In this document: piece by piece, positions 1 to 10,968 of the stretch | Layout: each line of letters starts with the position of its first letter | Position numbering within the stretch: position 1 is the first letter of the stretch | DNA from: Calliopsis andreniformis | Taxonomy: Eukaryota; Arthropoda; Insecta; Hymenoptera; Andrenidae | Direction of reading: 5' to 3' | DNA length: 64,000 nucleotides | NCBI RefSeq assembly: GCF_051401765.1 | Contig: NC_135071.1 | Span: forward strand, 4,442,961 to 4,506,960 | Notes under the pieces: generated by a model | Told to the model about the DNA's origin: nothing | The model's input: only the letters and a program-made list of their open reading frames with translations | Databases searched by the model: none | Position numbers and translations under genes: made by a program

Positions 1-3000
1 ATAAGCTTTGAAATAATCATAATAACCGTCATACTAGCCATAGTAACCATAATAATCATAATAACCATAATAATCACAATAATTATAATAATAACCATAA
101 TAAGCTTGGAAATAGTCATACTAACCATTATACTAGCCATTATAACCATAATAATCATAATAACTATAATAATCATAATAGTCATAATGATAACCATAAT
201 AAGCTTGGAAATAATGATAATAATCATTATAATAGCCATAATAATCATAAAAATCACAATAGCCATAATAATCTGAATGGTGATCATAATAATCATACTA
301 ACAAGCCTAATAACCATAGTAGTCATCATAATAACTACAACAATCATAAGAGTCGTAATAATAAACAGAATAATCATGGAAATAATCTTAATAATCATTA
401 TTATAGATATAATAGTCATAATAATCGTAATAACCATAATGATCTTAATGATGATCATAATACTCATCATAATTATACCAGGATCCATAATAACCATAGT
501 AACCATAATAATAAACATAATAAGCTTTGAAATAATCATAATAACCGTTATACTAGCCATCGTAACCATAATAATCATAATAACCATAATAATCATAATA
601 ATTATAATAATAACCATAATAAGCTTGGAAATAATCATAATAACCGTTATACTAGCCATCGTAACCATAATAATCATAATAACCATAATAATCATAAAAA
701 TTATAATAATAACCATAATAAGCATGGAAATAATCATAATAACCATTATACTAGCCATAATAATCACAATAATCATAATAACTATAATTATCATAATAGT
801 CATAATAATAACCATAATAAACTTGGAAACAATCCTAATTATGATTATAATAGCAATAATAACCATAAAAATCATAATAACCATAGCAATCTGAATGTTG
901 ATCATAATAATCATACTAGGGACCATAATAATCATAGTGATCATCATAATAACTACAATAAGCATAATAATCATAGTAATAATTACACTACCTATAATAA
1001 TCATATCAGTCGTAATAATAAACAGAATAATAATGGAAATAATCTTAATAATCATTATTATAGCCACAATTATCCTAATAATCATAGTAGCCGTAATAAT
1101 CTGAATGGTGATCATAATAATCAAACTAACAACCGTAATAATCATAGTAATCATCATAATAACTACAATAATCATAATAATCATAGTAATAATTATACTA
1201 ACTATAGTAATCATAACAGTCGTAATAATAAACAGAATAATCATGGAAATAATCTTAATAATCATTATTATAGCCATAATTATCCTAATAATCATAATAA
1301 CCATAATAATCTTAATGATGATCATAATATCCATCATAATTATACCAAGATCCGTAGTAATCATAATAATCATAATAATAACCATAATAGGCTTGGAAAG
1401 TATCATAATAAACATTATACTAGCCATAACAGCCATAATAGTGATAATAGCCATAATAGTCATAATAGTCATAATAATATCCTTAATGAACTTGGAAATA
1501 ATCATATAAATCATTCTAAAAGCCATAATAACCATAAAAATCATAATAGCCATAATAATCTGAATGGTGATCATAATAATCATATTAGCAAGCCTAATAA
1601 TCATAGTATCATCATAATAACTACAACAATCATAAGAGCCGTAATAATAAACAGAATAATCATGGAAATAATCTTAATAATCATTATTATAGACATAATA
1701 ATCATAATAATCGTAATAACCATAATGATCTTAATGATGATCATAATATTCATCATAATTATACCAAGATCCATAATAATCATAGTAACCATAATAATAA
1801 ACATAATAAGCTTTGAAATAATCATAATAACCGTTATACTAGCCATCGTAACCATAATAATCATAATAACCATAATAATCATAGTAATTATAATAATAAC
1901 CATAATAAGCATGGAAATAATCATAATAACCATTATACTAGCCATAATAACCATAATAAACATAATAACTAGAATAATCATGATAGTCATAATAAGAACC
2001 ATAATAAACTAGGAAATATCCATAATAATCGTTATAATAGCATTATTAACCAAAAAAATTCAAATAGCCATAATAATTTGAATTTTGATCATAATAATCA
2101 TACTAGAAATCATAATAATCATAGTGATCATCATAATAACTACAATAATCATAATAATCATAGTAATAATTATACTAACTATAATAATCATAACAGTCGT
2201 AATAATCAACAGAATGATCATGGAGATATATTTAATAATCATTATTATAGTCATAATAACCCTAATAATCATAGTAGCCGTAATAACCTTAATGATGATC
2301 ATAATATCCATCATAATTATACCAAGATCCGTAATAATCATAGTAATCATAATAATAACCATAATAGGCTTGGAAATAAACATAATAAACATTATACTAG
2401 CCATAACAACCATAATAGTAGTAATAGCCATAATAATCATAATAGTCATAATAATAACCATAATGAACTTGTAAATAATCATAATAATCATTGTAATAGC
2501 CTTGATAACCATAAAAATCATAATAGCCATAATAATCTGAATGGTGATCATCATAATCATAGTAACATCCATAATAATCATACTAATCATCATAATAACT
2601 ACAATAATCATAATAATAATCATTATAATCACAATAATCATAGCAATAATCACAATAATCAAATAATCATAGTAATAATTATACTAGCTCTAATAATCAT
2701 AACAGTCGAAATAATAAACAGAATAGTCAAGGAAATAACCTTAATAATAATTATTATAGCCATAAGAACCACAATAAACATAATAGCCACAATAATATTA
2801 ATGATGATCAAAATATTCATCATAATTATACCAAGATCCATAATCATCGTAATAATCATAATAATAAGCATAATAAGCTTGGAAATAATCATAATAAGCA
2901 TTATAGTAGCCATAATAGCCACAATAATCGTAATAGTCATAATAATCATAACAGTCATAATAATAACCACAAAAACTTGTAGATAACCATAATAACTATT

Positions 3001-3778
3001 ATAATAGTTATAGTAACCATAAAAATCATAAAACCCGTAATAATCTGAATGTTGAACATAATAATCATACTAACAACCATAATAATCATAGTAATCATCA
3101 TAATAACTACAATAATCATAGTAATAATAATTATAATCACAACCATCATAGCAATAATCACAATAATCATAATAATCATAGCTATAAGTATACTAACTAT
3201 AATAATCATAACAGTCGTAATAATATACAGAATAATCATGGAAATAACCTTAATAATTATTATTATATCCATAACAATCATAATGATCATAATAATAACC
3301 ATAATAAGCTTGGAAATAGTCATAAGAATCATTATAATAGCCATAATAGCCACAAAAATCATAATAGCCATAATAATCTGAATGGTGATCATAATAATCA
3401 GACTAACAACCATAATAATCATAGTAATCATCATAATAACCATACTAAACTTGGAAGTAATCATAATAACCATTATAATAGCCATAATAACCATAATAAT
3501 CATAATAGCCATAATAATCGTAATAATCATAGTAATAATTATACTAACTATAATAATCATAATAGTCGTAATAATAAACAGAATAATCATGGAAATGATC
3601 TTAATCACCATTATAATAGCCATAATAACCATGATAAACATAACAGCCACAATAATCTTAGTGATGATCATAATATTCATCATAATCACACTAAGAACCA
3701 TAATAATTACAATAATCACAATAATAACCACAATAATCGTACTGACGACAAATAATCATAATAATCATAGTAATAAGT
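1..3778. repeat. Degenerate ATAATCAT-type satellite with recurring anchor blocks, left part
   Basis: The stretch is built from 3-nt and 6-nt steps of the kind ATAATCAT or ATAACCAT with scattered C/T and A/G changes. It is not uniform. A block reading ATCTGAATGGTGATCAT recurs near 271, 889, 1098, 1558, 2074, 2533, 3040 and 3373, and another containing AACAGAATAATCATGG recurs near 361, 1021, 1231, 1651, 2207, 2715, 3226 and 3571, so larger segments were copied with variable spacing. Continuous Ile-rich and Asn/His-rich reading frames on both strands are by-products of the triplet rhythm and are not called genes. The array continues beyond the left edge of the window. Confidence 0.95.
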
Positions 3779-4165
3779 AGTATATATATGGGGATTCTGG
3801 ACAGGCTGTCGGGGCCGCTGACGTCGGGAGGGGGTCGCACCTGATGAAGTTACGACTGATGGCGTCTTACCTGTTGACGTCTCGCATTGATATAGGTTGA
3901 AGTTAATACAAAACTGTTTTACCGACGGAGAATTTATCAATAAAAATGTAAATCTGTTTTACCGACGGAAAATCGATGGATGAACATGCGAATCTGTTTT
4001 ATCGACGAAAAATTGATCGATAAAAATACCAATCTGTTTTATCAACGAAAAGAATTGTTTGATAAAATGCAAATGGTTATTAGATGGATGACATCGCTGT
4101 CATTTGATTTAAATGTGTCAGTATTTTTTTATGTTAAATCGTGTAAGACATAGGTTATTCAGCGA
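3779..4165 (+). repeat. Left terminal inverted repeat with ~40-50-bp subrepeats
   Basis: The outer part contains CTGGACAG and GACGTC-rich DNA. The inner part has about five copies of a 40-50-bp unit centred on CTGTTTTATCGACGAAAA followed by GATCGATAAAA. The reverse complement is found at 9288-9715, including the inner ATGCAAATGGTTATT motif. Similarity fades just past 4165. Confidence 0.85.
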
Positions 4166-4691
4166 GAACATCGTTATCAGTTCATTCAGAGGTGACATAT
4201 GAACATAAAGTGTAGTTGGTTACAGAGATTGTTTCCCCAAGAGACTTCATCGAAGAAAGAAATAGAAGTGTAAGTATCGATATGCATAAAACTCCTTATT
4301 CTAATATAGTGTATTATACAAATGAAATATTTTTATTTTTACGTAACAGTAATTTATTGTTTTTACCATTTATAGTGTTTGTGGAGAAAAAGAAGAAACA
4401 AAATGATTAGTGCCAATAAATTTGTACATTTTACATACTTGGTATGTATAAACATTCACGTCTTTTTCAAATATTGAGAGAACTTGCATGATGGGATGTT
4501 TTAACAACTTTTTTATTTTTTAATCTTACAGAAGGAGCTATATCCCCAAATTACAGGATACATCAATTTAAATTATCGAAGAGCTATCAGTAGTTATCGA
4601 TGGAGATGGCGAGAGATTTAATTTTACATTTGTTGTGGATTGAGGGGCAAGATGCAGACGTTTGTGAGCTAAGAAGATTATTTAAAATGGA
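4166..4691. other. No clear gene; possible small exon at 4199-4273
   Basis: A short open frame starts at ATG 4199 and runs into a GTAAGTAT splice-donor-like site near 4271. I do not recognise its ~24 residues. The rest is AT-rich and shows nothing. It lies upstream of the capsid relic in the same element, so it could be decayed element coding DNA. Confidence 0.3.
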
Positions 4692-5285
4692 ATGTCATTA
4701 TATCGATTGGGGAGAAGAAGAATGATAGACTGTGTATGTGTGTGCATGTCTTTTCGTTCGTGGGATCTGTATGAGTATCCTCTGTTACAAAACACGAATA
4801 AGCATTCTTGGTCTGTTAAAACGGCTACACAATTGGAAAAGCCGTGATATGTAATTTTTGCTTTGCACAGTGGTAAAAAAGATATAATGAGTGAAAATGC
4901 TACAGAGTTTGATAACTGTAAGCTATCCAACGTGAAAATTTATCTCAATTCAGAATTTTATCCATTTGACGATCTAAACACTGATTTCAACAGAAATAAA
5001 TATGCTCTTTTGTATAACATGTATACACGTTTTTCTAAGGCATATTACGGATGTAGCAATAGACAAGCGTTTCTAACGATTGATGAGTTTCTACAACATG
5101 GTCCTCTCGTGGTGATTGATTGTTCGCATCAAAATGATTCAATCAAGAACAGTACTGTGGATGTGCGTACAGAATTTGATTATGGTAAAAATATTCCTGC
5201 AAATACTACAGCTTATTGTCTTATTCTATCTGATTGAGTAATCGAATACAATCCATTAACAAATATTGTACGCAAAATGAACTAA
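4692..5285 (+). pseudogene. Major capsid protein C-terminal relic, Maverick/Polinton (F54H12.2-like) type
   Basis: One + frame gives a coherent protein segment from about 4746 (FRSWDLYEYPLL) through 4863-5237 to 5285. Recognisable pieces are EFYPFDDLN, a stretch around YGCSNRQAFLTIDEF, VVIDCSHQND and PANTTAYCLI, then EYNPLT after a stop. I associate this pattern with the C-terminal part of the double-jelly-roll capsid protein of Polintons/adintoviruses, often annotated 'uncharacterized protein F54H12.2-like' in invertebrates. The frame is broken by TGA at 4845-4847 and TGA at 5235-5237, and it degenerates upstream of ~4690, so only about the last 180 codons remain. Both TGAs sit where an arginine CGA is plausible, which suggests C-to-T decay. 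The family assignment is from memory of the family, not from a search. The copy is non-functional. Confidence 0.6.
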
Positions 5286-5555
5286 TAGAATAAGCGCAAA
5301 AACATGTATTTTTAACTATTCAATTATTAATTTTAAATGTTTAAGAGAAATTGCATAATATATGTATTCATTTTATCAAAGCATATGTTTGTTCTTCTTT
5401 CCCTCCCACATTTTCTTTAAGGTAATAGTAATAATGATTTAATTACTTTAATGTAATAATTTAATTGCTGTTCGATATAATTCGATTGTTATTTAATAAC
5501 AATTTGAAGTATAACATTAATCACAATAAATTATTGCATGATGTGGTTTAATTGC
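5286..5555. other. AT-rich spacer, nothing recognised
   Basis: Low-complexity AT-rich DNA between the capsid relic and the minisatellite. I see no reading frame or motif here. Confidence 0.6.
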
Positions 5556-5835
5556 TATTTGATATATAGTTCAATCATGGTTCGATGTAGTTCGATGTGG
5601 TACAATCATGGTTCAGTTGAGGTTCGATGTCGTACAATCATGGTTCAATTGTGGTTCGATGTGGTGCAATGATGGTTTGATGTAGATCGATCATTGTTCA
5701 ATTGTAGGTCCATTATGGTTTGGTATGGATTGATCATAATTCAACGTGGTTCAATTGCTGTTCGTTACGCTTCAATCATAGGTCGATATAAATTGATTAT
5801 TGTTCAACATGATTCGACTGATGATTGATTTGTAG
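5556..5835. repeat. Degenerate minisatellite (GGTTCGATGTGGTACAATCA units)
   Basis: Variants of GTTCGATGTGGT alternate with ACAATCATGGTTCAATTG about every 35-40 bases, best preserved at 5575-5690 and increasingly degraded toward 5835. The array is internal to the TIR-bounded element and ends just before the composite repeat at 5853. Confidence 0.75.
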
Positions 5836-5852
5836 ACCAATAATGATATAAT

Positions 5853-7014
5853 TTGTTAGAATTGCTGAATTCAGGGATTTAACGGGGTCCGGATTGGGTG
5901 GTTGAGAGGAGGGTGTCAAAAAAAAGTGTACGATTAATCAATTTTTAGTTGGCCCTGAAAAGAACTTAATTACGACGTTTATTTTGTAATTTGCAAGTCT
6001 CTGGGATGGGGCCTCCTTTGTGGTTCTGGTCTGCCGTCTATACCCTTTGGGGAGAGGGGGAGGGGGGGGGGCAGCCCTTCTCCTCACTCGGACGCCGGTC
6101 AGCGACGCTGGCGTCTGAAAACAGAAAAGAGCGTTGGAACCGCACAGGTAAGCGAGCGTATTGCTTTCACGCTATACCGTGTCTTCCCGACTCCAGGTTT
6201 CGATAACGAGCCTTGTGGAGGGGAGAGCAGTACGTTGACGTAACGTTAAGGTAGTGCAGTCGACTGTATTACTGACGTTTCTTCGCTCTGAAGAAAGCGT
6301 CGGCAGACGAGTGTACAGAGAGGAGGTATCCTTTTCTCTGTTTAACTTGCCTTCCAAGAAGGCTTACCTCGTGCGAATCACGGTTGTAAGCCGAGGTTGT
6401 AAGCGCGAGCGTTCGACACACGGCACTAGCACTGGCTAGGCTTGGTGGCTGATAAAGGCCAGAGGTTTTATCACTCACCGTTCACCACGGCGTGCGCATC
6501 TATTCGTCGCACGCGGGCTGCTAGCAAACGGGTGATAGAACACGGGCAACGCAGAGGTGACACACTTACGTTTACCCTCTCTGTTTGATGCCAAATATCG
6601 TGGCTCAACCAAGAAGTGGTCCTGATTGCTCCTCCGACGAATAGCAAACTCAGGGAATCGAGGTAACCACCGATTCCAAGAGTTACTCGTCTTTTAAAAT
6701 ATCACTACTAAACCATCGCTGCTCCTTCGCACATGTATTACGTGATTCTCGAATGGAGCAATAGTGCGAGCTGCAGTACGATAAATAGAGCGTAGAAGGC
6801 GTCACGAGCTAAAGAACTTGGTGCCCAAATTTCCTAACTCAGCAGACTATTCTATAATTGCTGTACCTTGCTACGATGCGAGCGATCGGTGCAAGACAAA
6901 TTTCCTAACTCAGCAGACTATTCTATAATTGCTGTACCTTGCTACGATGCGAGCGATCGGTGCAAGACTGACTTCGACTTGCGAGCGCGAGACGCTCCCC
7001 GAAAATCCGCTACG
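5853..7014 (+). repeat. Dispersed repeat 'X', copy A, joined to LINE RT sequence
   Basis: It starts TTGTTAGAATTGCTGAATTC. A second copy starts at 58208 (TTGTTAGAATCGCTGAATAC) and continues at 59865-60560. Shared landmarks include CAGAGAGGAGG, GGTGGCTGATAA, CACTCACCGTTCACCAC and CGACGAATAGCAAACTCAGG. The TGTTAG start would suit an LTR, but no matching end or direct partner is visible, so an LTR, a LINE 5' region and an unrelated repeat all remain possible. Short open frames inside it are not convincing as genes. In both copies it runs directly into the start of an R1-like RT domain. Confidence 0.75.
6827..6968 (+). repeat. Exact tandem duplication, 71-bp unit x 2
   Basis: Bases 6827-6897 are repeated without change at 6898-6968; each unit runs from AAATTTCCTAACTCAGC to GATCGGTGCAAGAC. 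The homologous locus near 60410-60490 has a single unit. The identity indicates a recent duplication, or an assembly artefact, in otherwise decayed DNA. Confidence 0.95.
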
Positions 7015-7049
7015 TGCGCTCGCTTAATGGCTGCCTGCAGTCGGGGCGG

Positions 7050-8859
7050 GTCATGCTTCTTGGAAGCGAGGACGGATGGTCCTCGTCCCGAAGCAAAGCA
7101 AGCCCTCGGATTCGCCCTCCGCGAACCGGCCCATATGCCTCCTCGACGAAGTCGGCAAGTTGTTCGAGCGCGTGCTTGTCCGCCGACTCGAGGAGGCAGT
7201 GTCGCGCGACGGTCCCGGCATAGCCGACTGTCAGTTCGGCTTCCGTGGAGGAAGATCGATGCTAGACGCGATCGATCGCGTCAGATCCCTCACGGACACG
7301 GTTGTCTCCCGGGGTGGGGTTGCGTTGGCGATTAGCCTTGATATCGCCAACGCATTCAACTCCCTGCCCTGGGGGGCCATAAGGGTGGCGCTTCGAAAAC
7401 ACGGGGTGCCGCCCTACCTACAGGCCGTGAAGTCGGATTACCTGCGGGACAGGGAAATCGAATCGAAATTCCCTGGCCGGGATAGCACCCAGCGGAGGGT
7501 GCTCAGCCGGGGCGTGCCTCAGGGTTCCGTATTAGGACCACTCCTTTGGGACCTGAGGTACGACTCCGTGCTGCGCGGGCCCCTCCCAGCCGGGGCGAGC
7601 GTTGTCTGTTACACCGACGACACGCTCCTCGTAGCGGTGGGGAGGGATTGGACGAGGACTGTCCGTCTGGCCGAGATGGCCGTGGCCCTGGTCATCGCCA
7701 GGATCCGAGCCTTGGGGCTTCGGATCTCGCCGCAAAAGACGGAGGTAGTCTAGTTTCACGCGCTACCTCTGTCGCGGCGTGCCCCCCAGGGTCGGGTCTG
7801 GATGTCCGCATCCAGGTCGAGGGAAGGTTCAAATACCTCGGCCTGGACATCGATAGCCGCTGGCGCTTTGGAGGACATTTCGACCGCCTCGTCCCACGGG
7901 TTGTGACCGTGTCGACCATGCTTGGTCCACTTTTGCCCAACCTCGGTGAACCCAGTCAGAAGGTACGCCGCCTGTATGTGGGAGTGGTGCGGGCCATGGC
8001 CCTCTACGGGTGTCCCGTTTGGGCCCGCGACCCGGTGGTCAGCCAGAGCGCGCGGAGCATGTTGCGCCGCGTGCGGAGGCTTATGGCCAACCAGATCGAC
8101 TGTGGTTACCGCACCCTAGCCCACGAAACGGCGGCAATCCTGGCAGGTGTCGTCGCCTTCGACATCCAGACGAAGGCAAGCGCTGATGTTTATCGGTGTC
8201 TGCAAGCCCTCCGTTTGGCTGGGGACGACCCGCCGGACATGAGACGTCAGACCCAAAGACCCGCCCGCGAAATATGGCGGCGTCAGCTCCTGCGGAGCGG
8301 CGCCGACCGTCAGCGGGCGGTAGGGGCGGTCCTGCCCAGCTTTGACAGCTGGCTGGACCGTGAGCATGGCGGGCTCACCTACCGTATGACCCAGGTGCTC
8401 TCTGGGCACGGTTGCTTCGGGGAGTACCTGGAGAAGATAGGCGCTGAGCGGACGACCAGTTGCAACCAGTGCGGCGCGGAGCTGGACTCCGCACAACACA
8501 CACTGGAGGAGTGCCCCGCCTTTGCGGTTCAAAGGCGGGGCCACCGGAGGGAGATGGGTAGCGACCTCTCCCTCCCGGCCGTGGTGGCCGCGATCGCTGG
8601 CGATCTCGGTGCCTGACAGGCGTTCGCCTCCTTCTGTGAGGAAGTAACGTCCCGGAAGGAGGCGGACGAGCGCGGGTGTGAGGTCGCAGACCCCGCCGGC
8701 GCAGAAAGAAGAGTGGCGCCGCGGGTAGCGGAGCTGCGAATTCGTGCCGCCCCAGACGGGCTGGTACAGGTGGAGCTGGTTCCCCCTGAACTGATCGCCC
8801 GTCCCTCGGGCGGGCGGAAACATAATCCGCCCAGCAGAAACCGGCCGTCCCCGCGCTAA
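7050..8859 (+). pseudogene. R1-like non-LTR retrotransposon ORF2, RT to C-terminal domain, broken
   Basis: This encodes the reverse transcriptase and C-terminal region of a LINE ORF2, which copies LINE RNA into DNA at the target. The RT starts near LVPKQSKPSDSP, followed by FGFRGGRSMLDAI, motif A SLDIANAFNSLPW, motif B RGVPQGSVLGPLLWD and motif C CYTDDTLL (YTDD). Thumb residues include FKYLGLDID, and a Cys/His segment CNQCGAELDSAQHTLEEC lies near the end, as in R1-clade elements. The amino-terminal endonuclease is absent. There is a TAG at 7751-7753, a frameshift around 7765-7790, and a TGA at 8614-8616 after which a compatible frame runs to 8859. The DNA is much more GC-rich than its surroundings. 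It directly follows repeat X. Clade placement is by motif only. Confidence 0.88.
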
Positions 8860-9279
8860 TGTCGGCTGCGAGCTCGGTCAATTGAGCCTGCCAGTCGTGC
8901 GCGGGCCCGCCAGGGCCTGAGGTCATCGGGCTGGGGACCCGATGACCTCCGTTCAAAAGGCCCAGAATGGGCGTCGTCGAGGGTGTGGCCCCCTCGGCGT
9001 CGACAATCACAATAAGGGAAAAGGTGGGGTCGTGGGCGCTGGGCTCCCCATCAAGCTCCCCACCCAGAAAGCACTCCGTCGCGGTGTTAGCAGCGGTGGT
9101 GGCGCGGGGGGCTCCGGAAGTATTCGCAAAAGTTCCCGGAGTCCCCCCTTATGCGCCGATGATGGCCACCGTGAAGTTTTGGTGGGTGCAAGCCCCACAC
9201 TATCCCGGGACTCCCCCCCCCCCCCCCCCCCCCCCCCGGGATGTGCGTTAGGCATTTCACGACGTTAAAAAAAAAAAAA
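8860..9279 (+). mobile_element. R1-like LINE 3' UTR with poly-C run and poly-A tail
   Basis: GC-rich 3' DNA ends in a 13-A tail at 9267-9279, preceded by a run of 25 C at 9213-9237. The reverse complement of the same 3' end (landmarks GGTGGCCATC, GGTGGGTGCAAGCCC and the polyC/CCGGG region) occurs at 24633-25262, which confirms a repeated LINE 3' terminus. Confidence 0.85.
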
Positions 9280-9287
9280 TGACAACC

Positions 9288-9715
9288 CAATCCTAGACTA
9301 GATCTTACAACATAAAAACAATGCTGACACCTTTAAATAAAATGACGTCAATGTCATCCATCCAATAACCATTTGCATTTTATCGACCAATTCAGTTCGT
9401 TGATAAAACAGAATGGCATTTTTATCGATCAATTTTCCGTTGATAAAACAGATTCGCATGCTTATCGATTGATTTTTGGTCGGTAAAACTGATCTACACG
9501 TTTATGGATCAAGTTTCCGTCGATAAAACAGATTCCATACTTATCGATTAATTTTCCGTCCGTAAAACAGTTTTGCATTGATCTCAGCCTATATCAATGC
9601 GTGACGTCAGCAGTCATGACGTCAGCAGGTGTGACCCCCCCCCCCCCCCCCCCTCCACGACGTCAGCCCCCTCGACAGCCAGTCCAGAACCCCCATATAT
9701 ATACTATTATAATAT
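9288..9715 (-). repeat. Right terminal inverted repeat, with expanded poly-C
   Basis: Reverse complement of 3779-4165 with the same subrepeats (TTTTCCGTCGATAAAACAG variants). It carries a run of 19 C at 9635-9653 where the left copy has only GGGAGGGGG, so the homopolymer grew on this side. It ends ...CCCCATATATATACT, the mirror of the left terminus. Confidence 0.85.
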
Positions 9716-10150
9716 TCATAATAATCATAATAATCATATTAATAATCATAATAATAATTATAATAATAATCATAATAATAATCACAGTAATCCTAATAAT
9801 CATAATGGTCATAACAATTACCATAATGATCATAATAATCGTAATAATCATAATAATCATAACAATAATCATAATAAACATACTAATCATAATGGTAGTC
9901 ATATTAATCATAGTAATCATAATAATCATAATCATCATAATCATCATAATAATCATAATAATCATATTAATCATAATAATCATAATAATCACAATAATCA
10001 TAATAATCATAGTAGTCATAATAATCATAGCATTCATAATAATCATAATAATCATAATAATAGTCATAATAATCATAATAATCATAATAATACTCATAGT
10101 ATCATAATAAACATAAGAATGACCATAATAATCATAATAATGATAGGAAT
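9716..10150. repeat. ATAATCAT-type satellite, right part
   Basis: Same strand orientation and step as 1-3778 but more homogeneous, with long runs of CATAATAAT. It is read as the other side of the array split by the 5.9-kb element. Reading frames across it are low-complexity artefacts. Confidence 0.95.
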
Positions 10151-10966
10151 AATAATAATAATTATTATTATTGCCGCAAAGCAACTAAACGAGTGTACTC
10201 TACTTATTTTAAATAACTCAAGAAATCCTGAAATAAAAAGAAAGATTTGTAATAAATAGCCTATACTATATATGTATATTATAAAATTACGTAGTAAGTA
10301 TAAAAAAAAAAACAAAAGGTTTACCAAACTCAATCGTTTCACTTTTTCTCCTTAATAACATTTCTAAGAATGAAAAAAAAGTCAAGTCCTAAAACTAAAG
10401 AAATATTTTTAAATAATATAAAAAGGCACATGCATTTCAAAATAAAAGCAAAAGAGAACGGAATAAAAGGCATTAACGAAAAACATCTCGTAGGCATAAT
10501 CTAACTTAAGCGTTTTATGAAAATGCTTTTTAAGACGTCCTAAAAACATACTGATTTGTGATGATCAAACATCTCAGGAACGTCTTATCGATATTTTTTT
10601 TTTTAGAGCTTTACCGGATTTCTTTTAGACACTTTTACTCATGCATCTTTGTGCTACGTACGAGGTTGCGTACACCCCTGAACATGCGATAGAGACACAC
10701 AGTATAAATTGTAAACATTAAGAATACATTTCGTCTTATCACTTCTACGAATTAACGAAGCATACTTACACATAAATACAAAGTAATGACAAACATTACT
10801 ATGAATTTACTTGCCTTAAATCAGTACAAATGTAATAAAAAACCACCTCTTCGTCGCAACGCAATATATCCAATAATACGTATAATCCCTATATATAAGA
10901 AACAAAAGAAATGTGAAGATCACGTCGTTTCCACTGTGTGCGTGTGTTCGTGTGCGTGTATATGTA
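10151..10966. other. AT-rich spacer, nothing supported
   Basis: AT-rich DNA with short homopolymers and no reading frame, repeat partner or RNA gene that I recognise. A short open frame at 10786-11010 overlaps the next element and has no recognisable features. Confidence 0.5.
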
Positions 10967-10968
10967 TA

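Larger units (their letters stand above)
3779..9715. mobile_element. TIR-bounded element, probably decayed Maverick/Polinton-like, inserted in the satellite
   Basis: Both ends read AGTATATATATGGGG inward and continue as ~0.4-kb inverted repeats at 3779-4165 and 9288-9715. The same satellite, in the same orientation, lies outside both ends, which suggests one array split by insertion. The inside holds a relic of a Polinton-type major capsid protein (4692-5285) near the left repeat. Polintons are known for long TIRs beginning with AG, which fits. No polymerase, integrase, protease or packaging ATPase is visible. The middle is taken up by a minisatellite and by a repeat/LINE composite (5853-9280). 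No clean 6-bp target duplication can be read, because the flanks are satellite. The Polinton assignment is inference. Confidence 0.55.

Noticed and set aside
277..3780. Many long Ile-, Met- or Asn/His-rich open frames on both strands
   Set aside because: They follow from stop-free triplet steps of the satellite; they exist on both strands and have no protein-like composition.
3779..4165. GACGTCAG/CRE-like sites as a regulatory region
   Set aside because: They lie in a terminal repeat; no adjacent gene supports a promoter role.
8116..9010. Long minus-strand frames opposite the R1-like ORF2
   Set aside because: GC-rich shadow frames; the plus strand has the RT and zinc motifs.
8942..9290. Pro- and Gly-rich frames near the LINE 3' end
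   Set aside because: Produced by the 25-C run and GC-rich 3' UTR.
9597..10259. Asn/His-rich 220-codon frame
   Set aside because: Crosses the poly-C run and the satellite; a low-complexity artefact.
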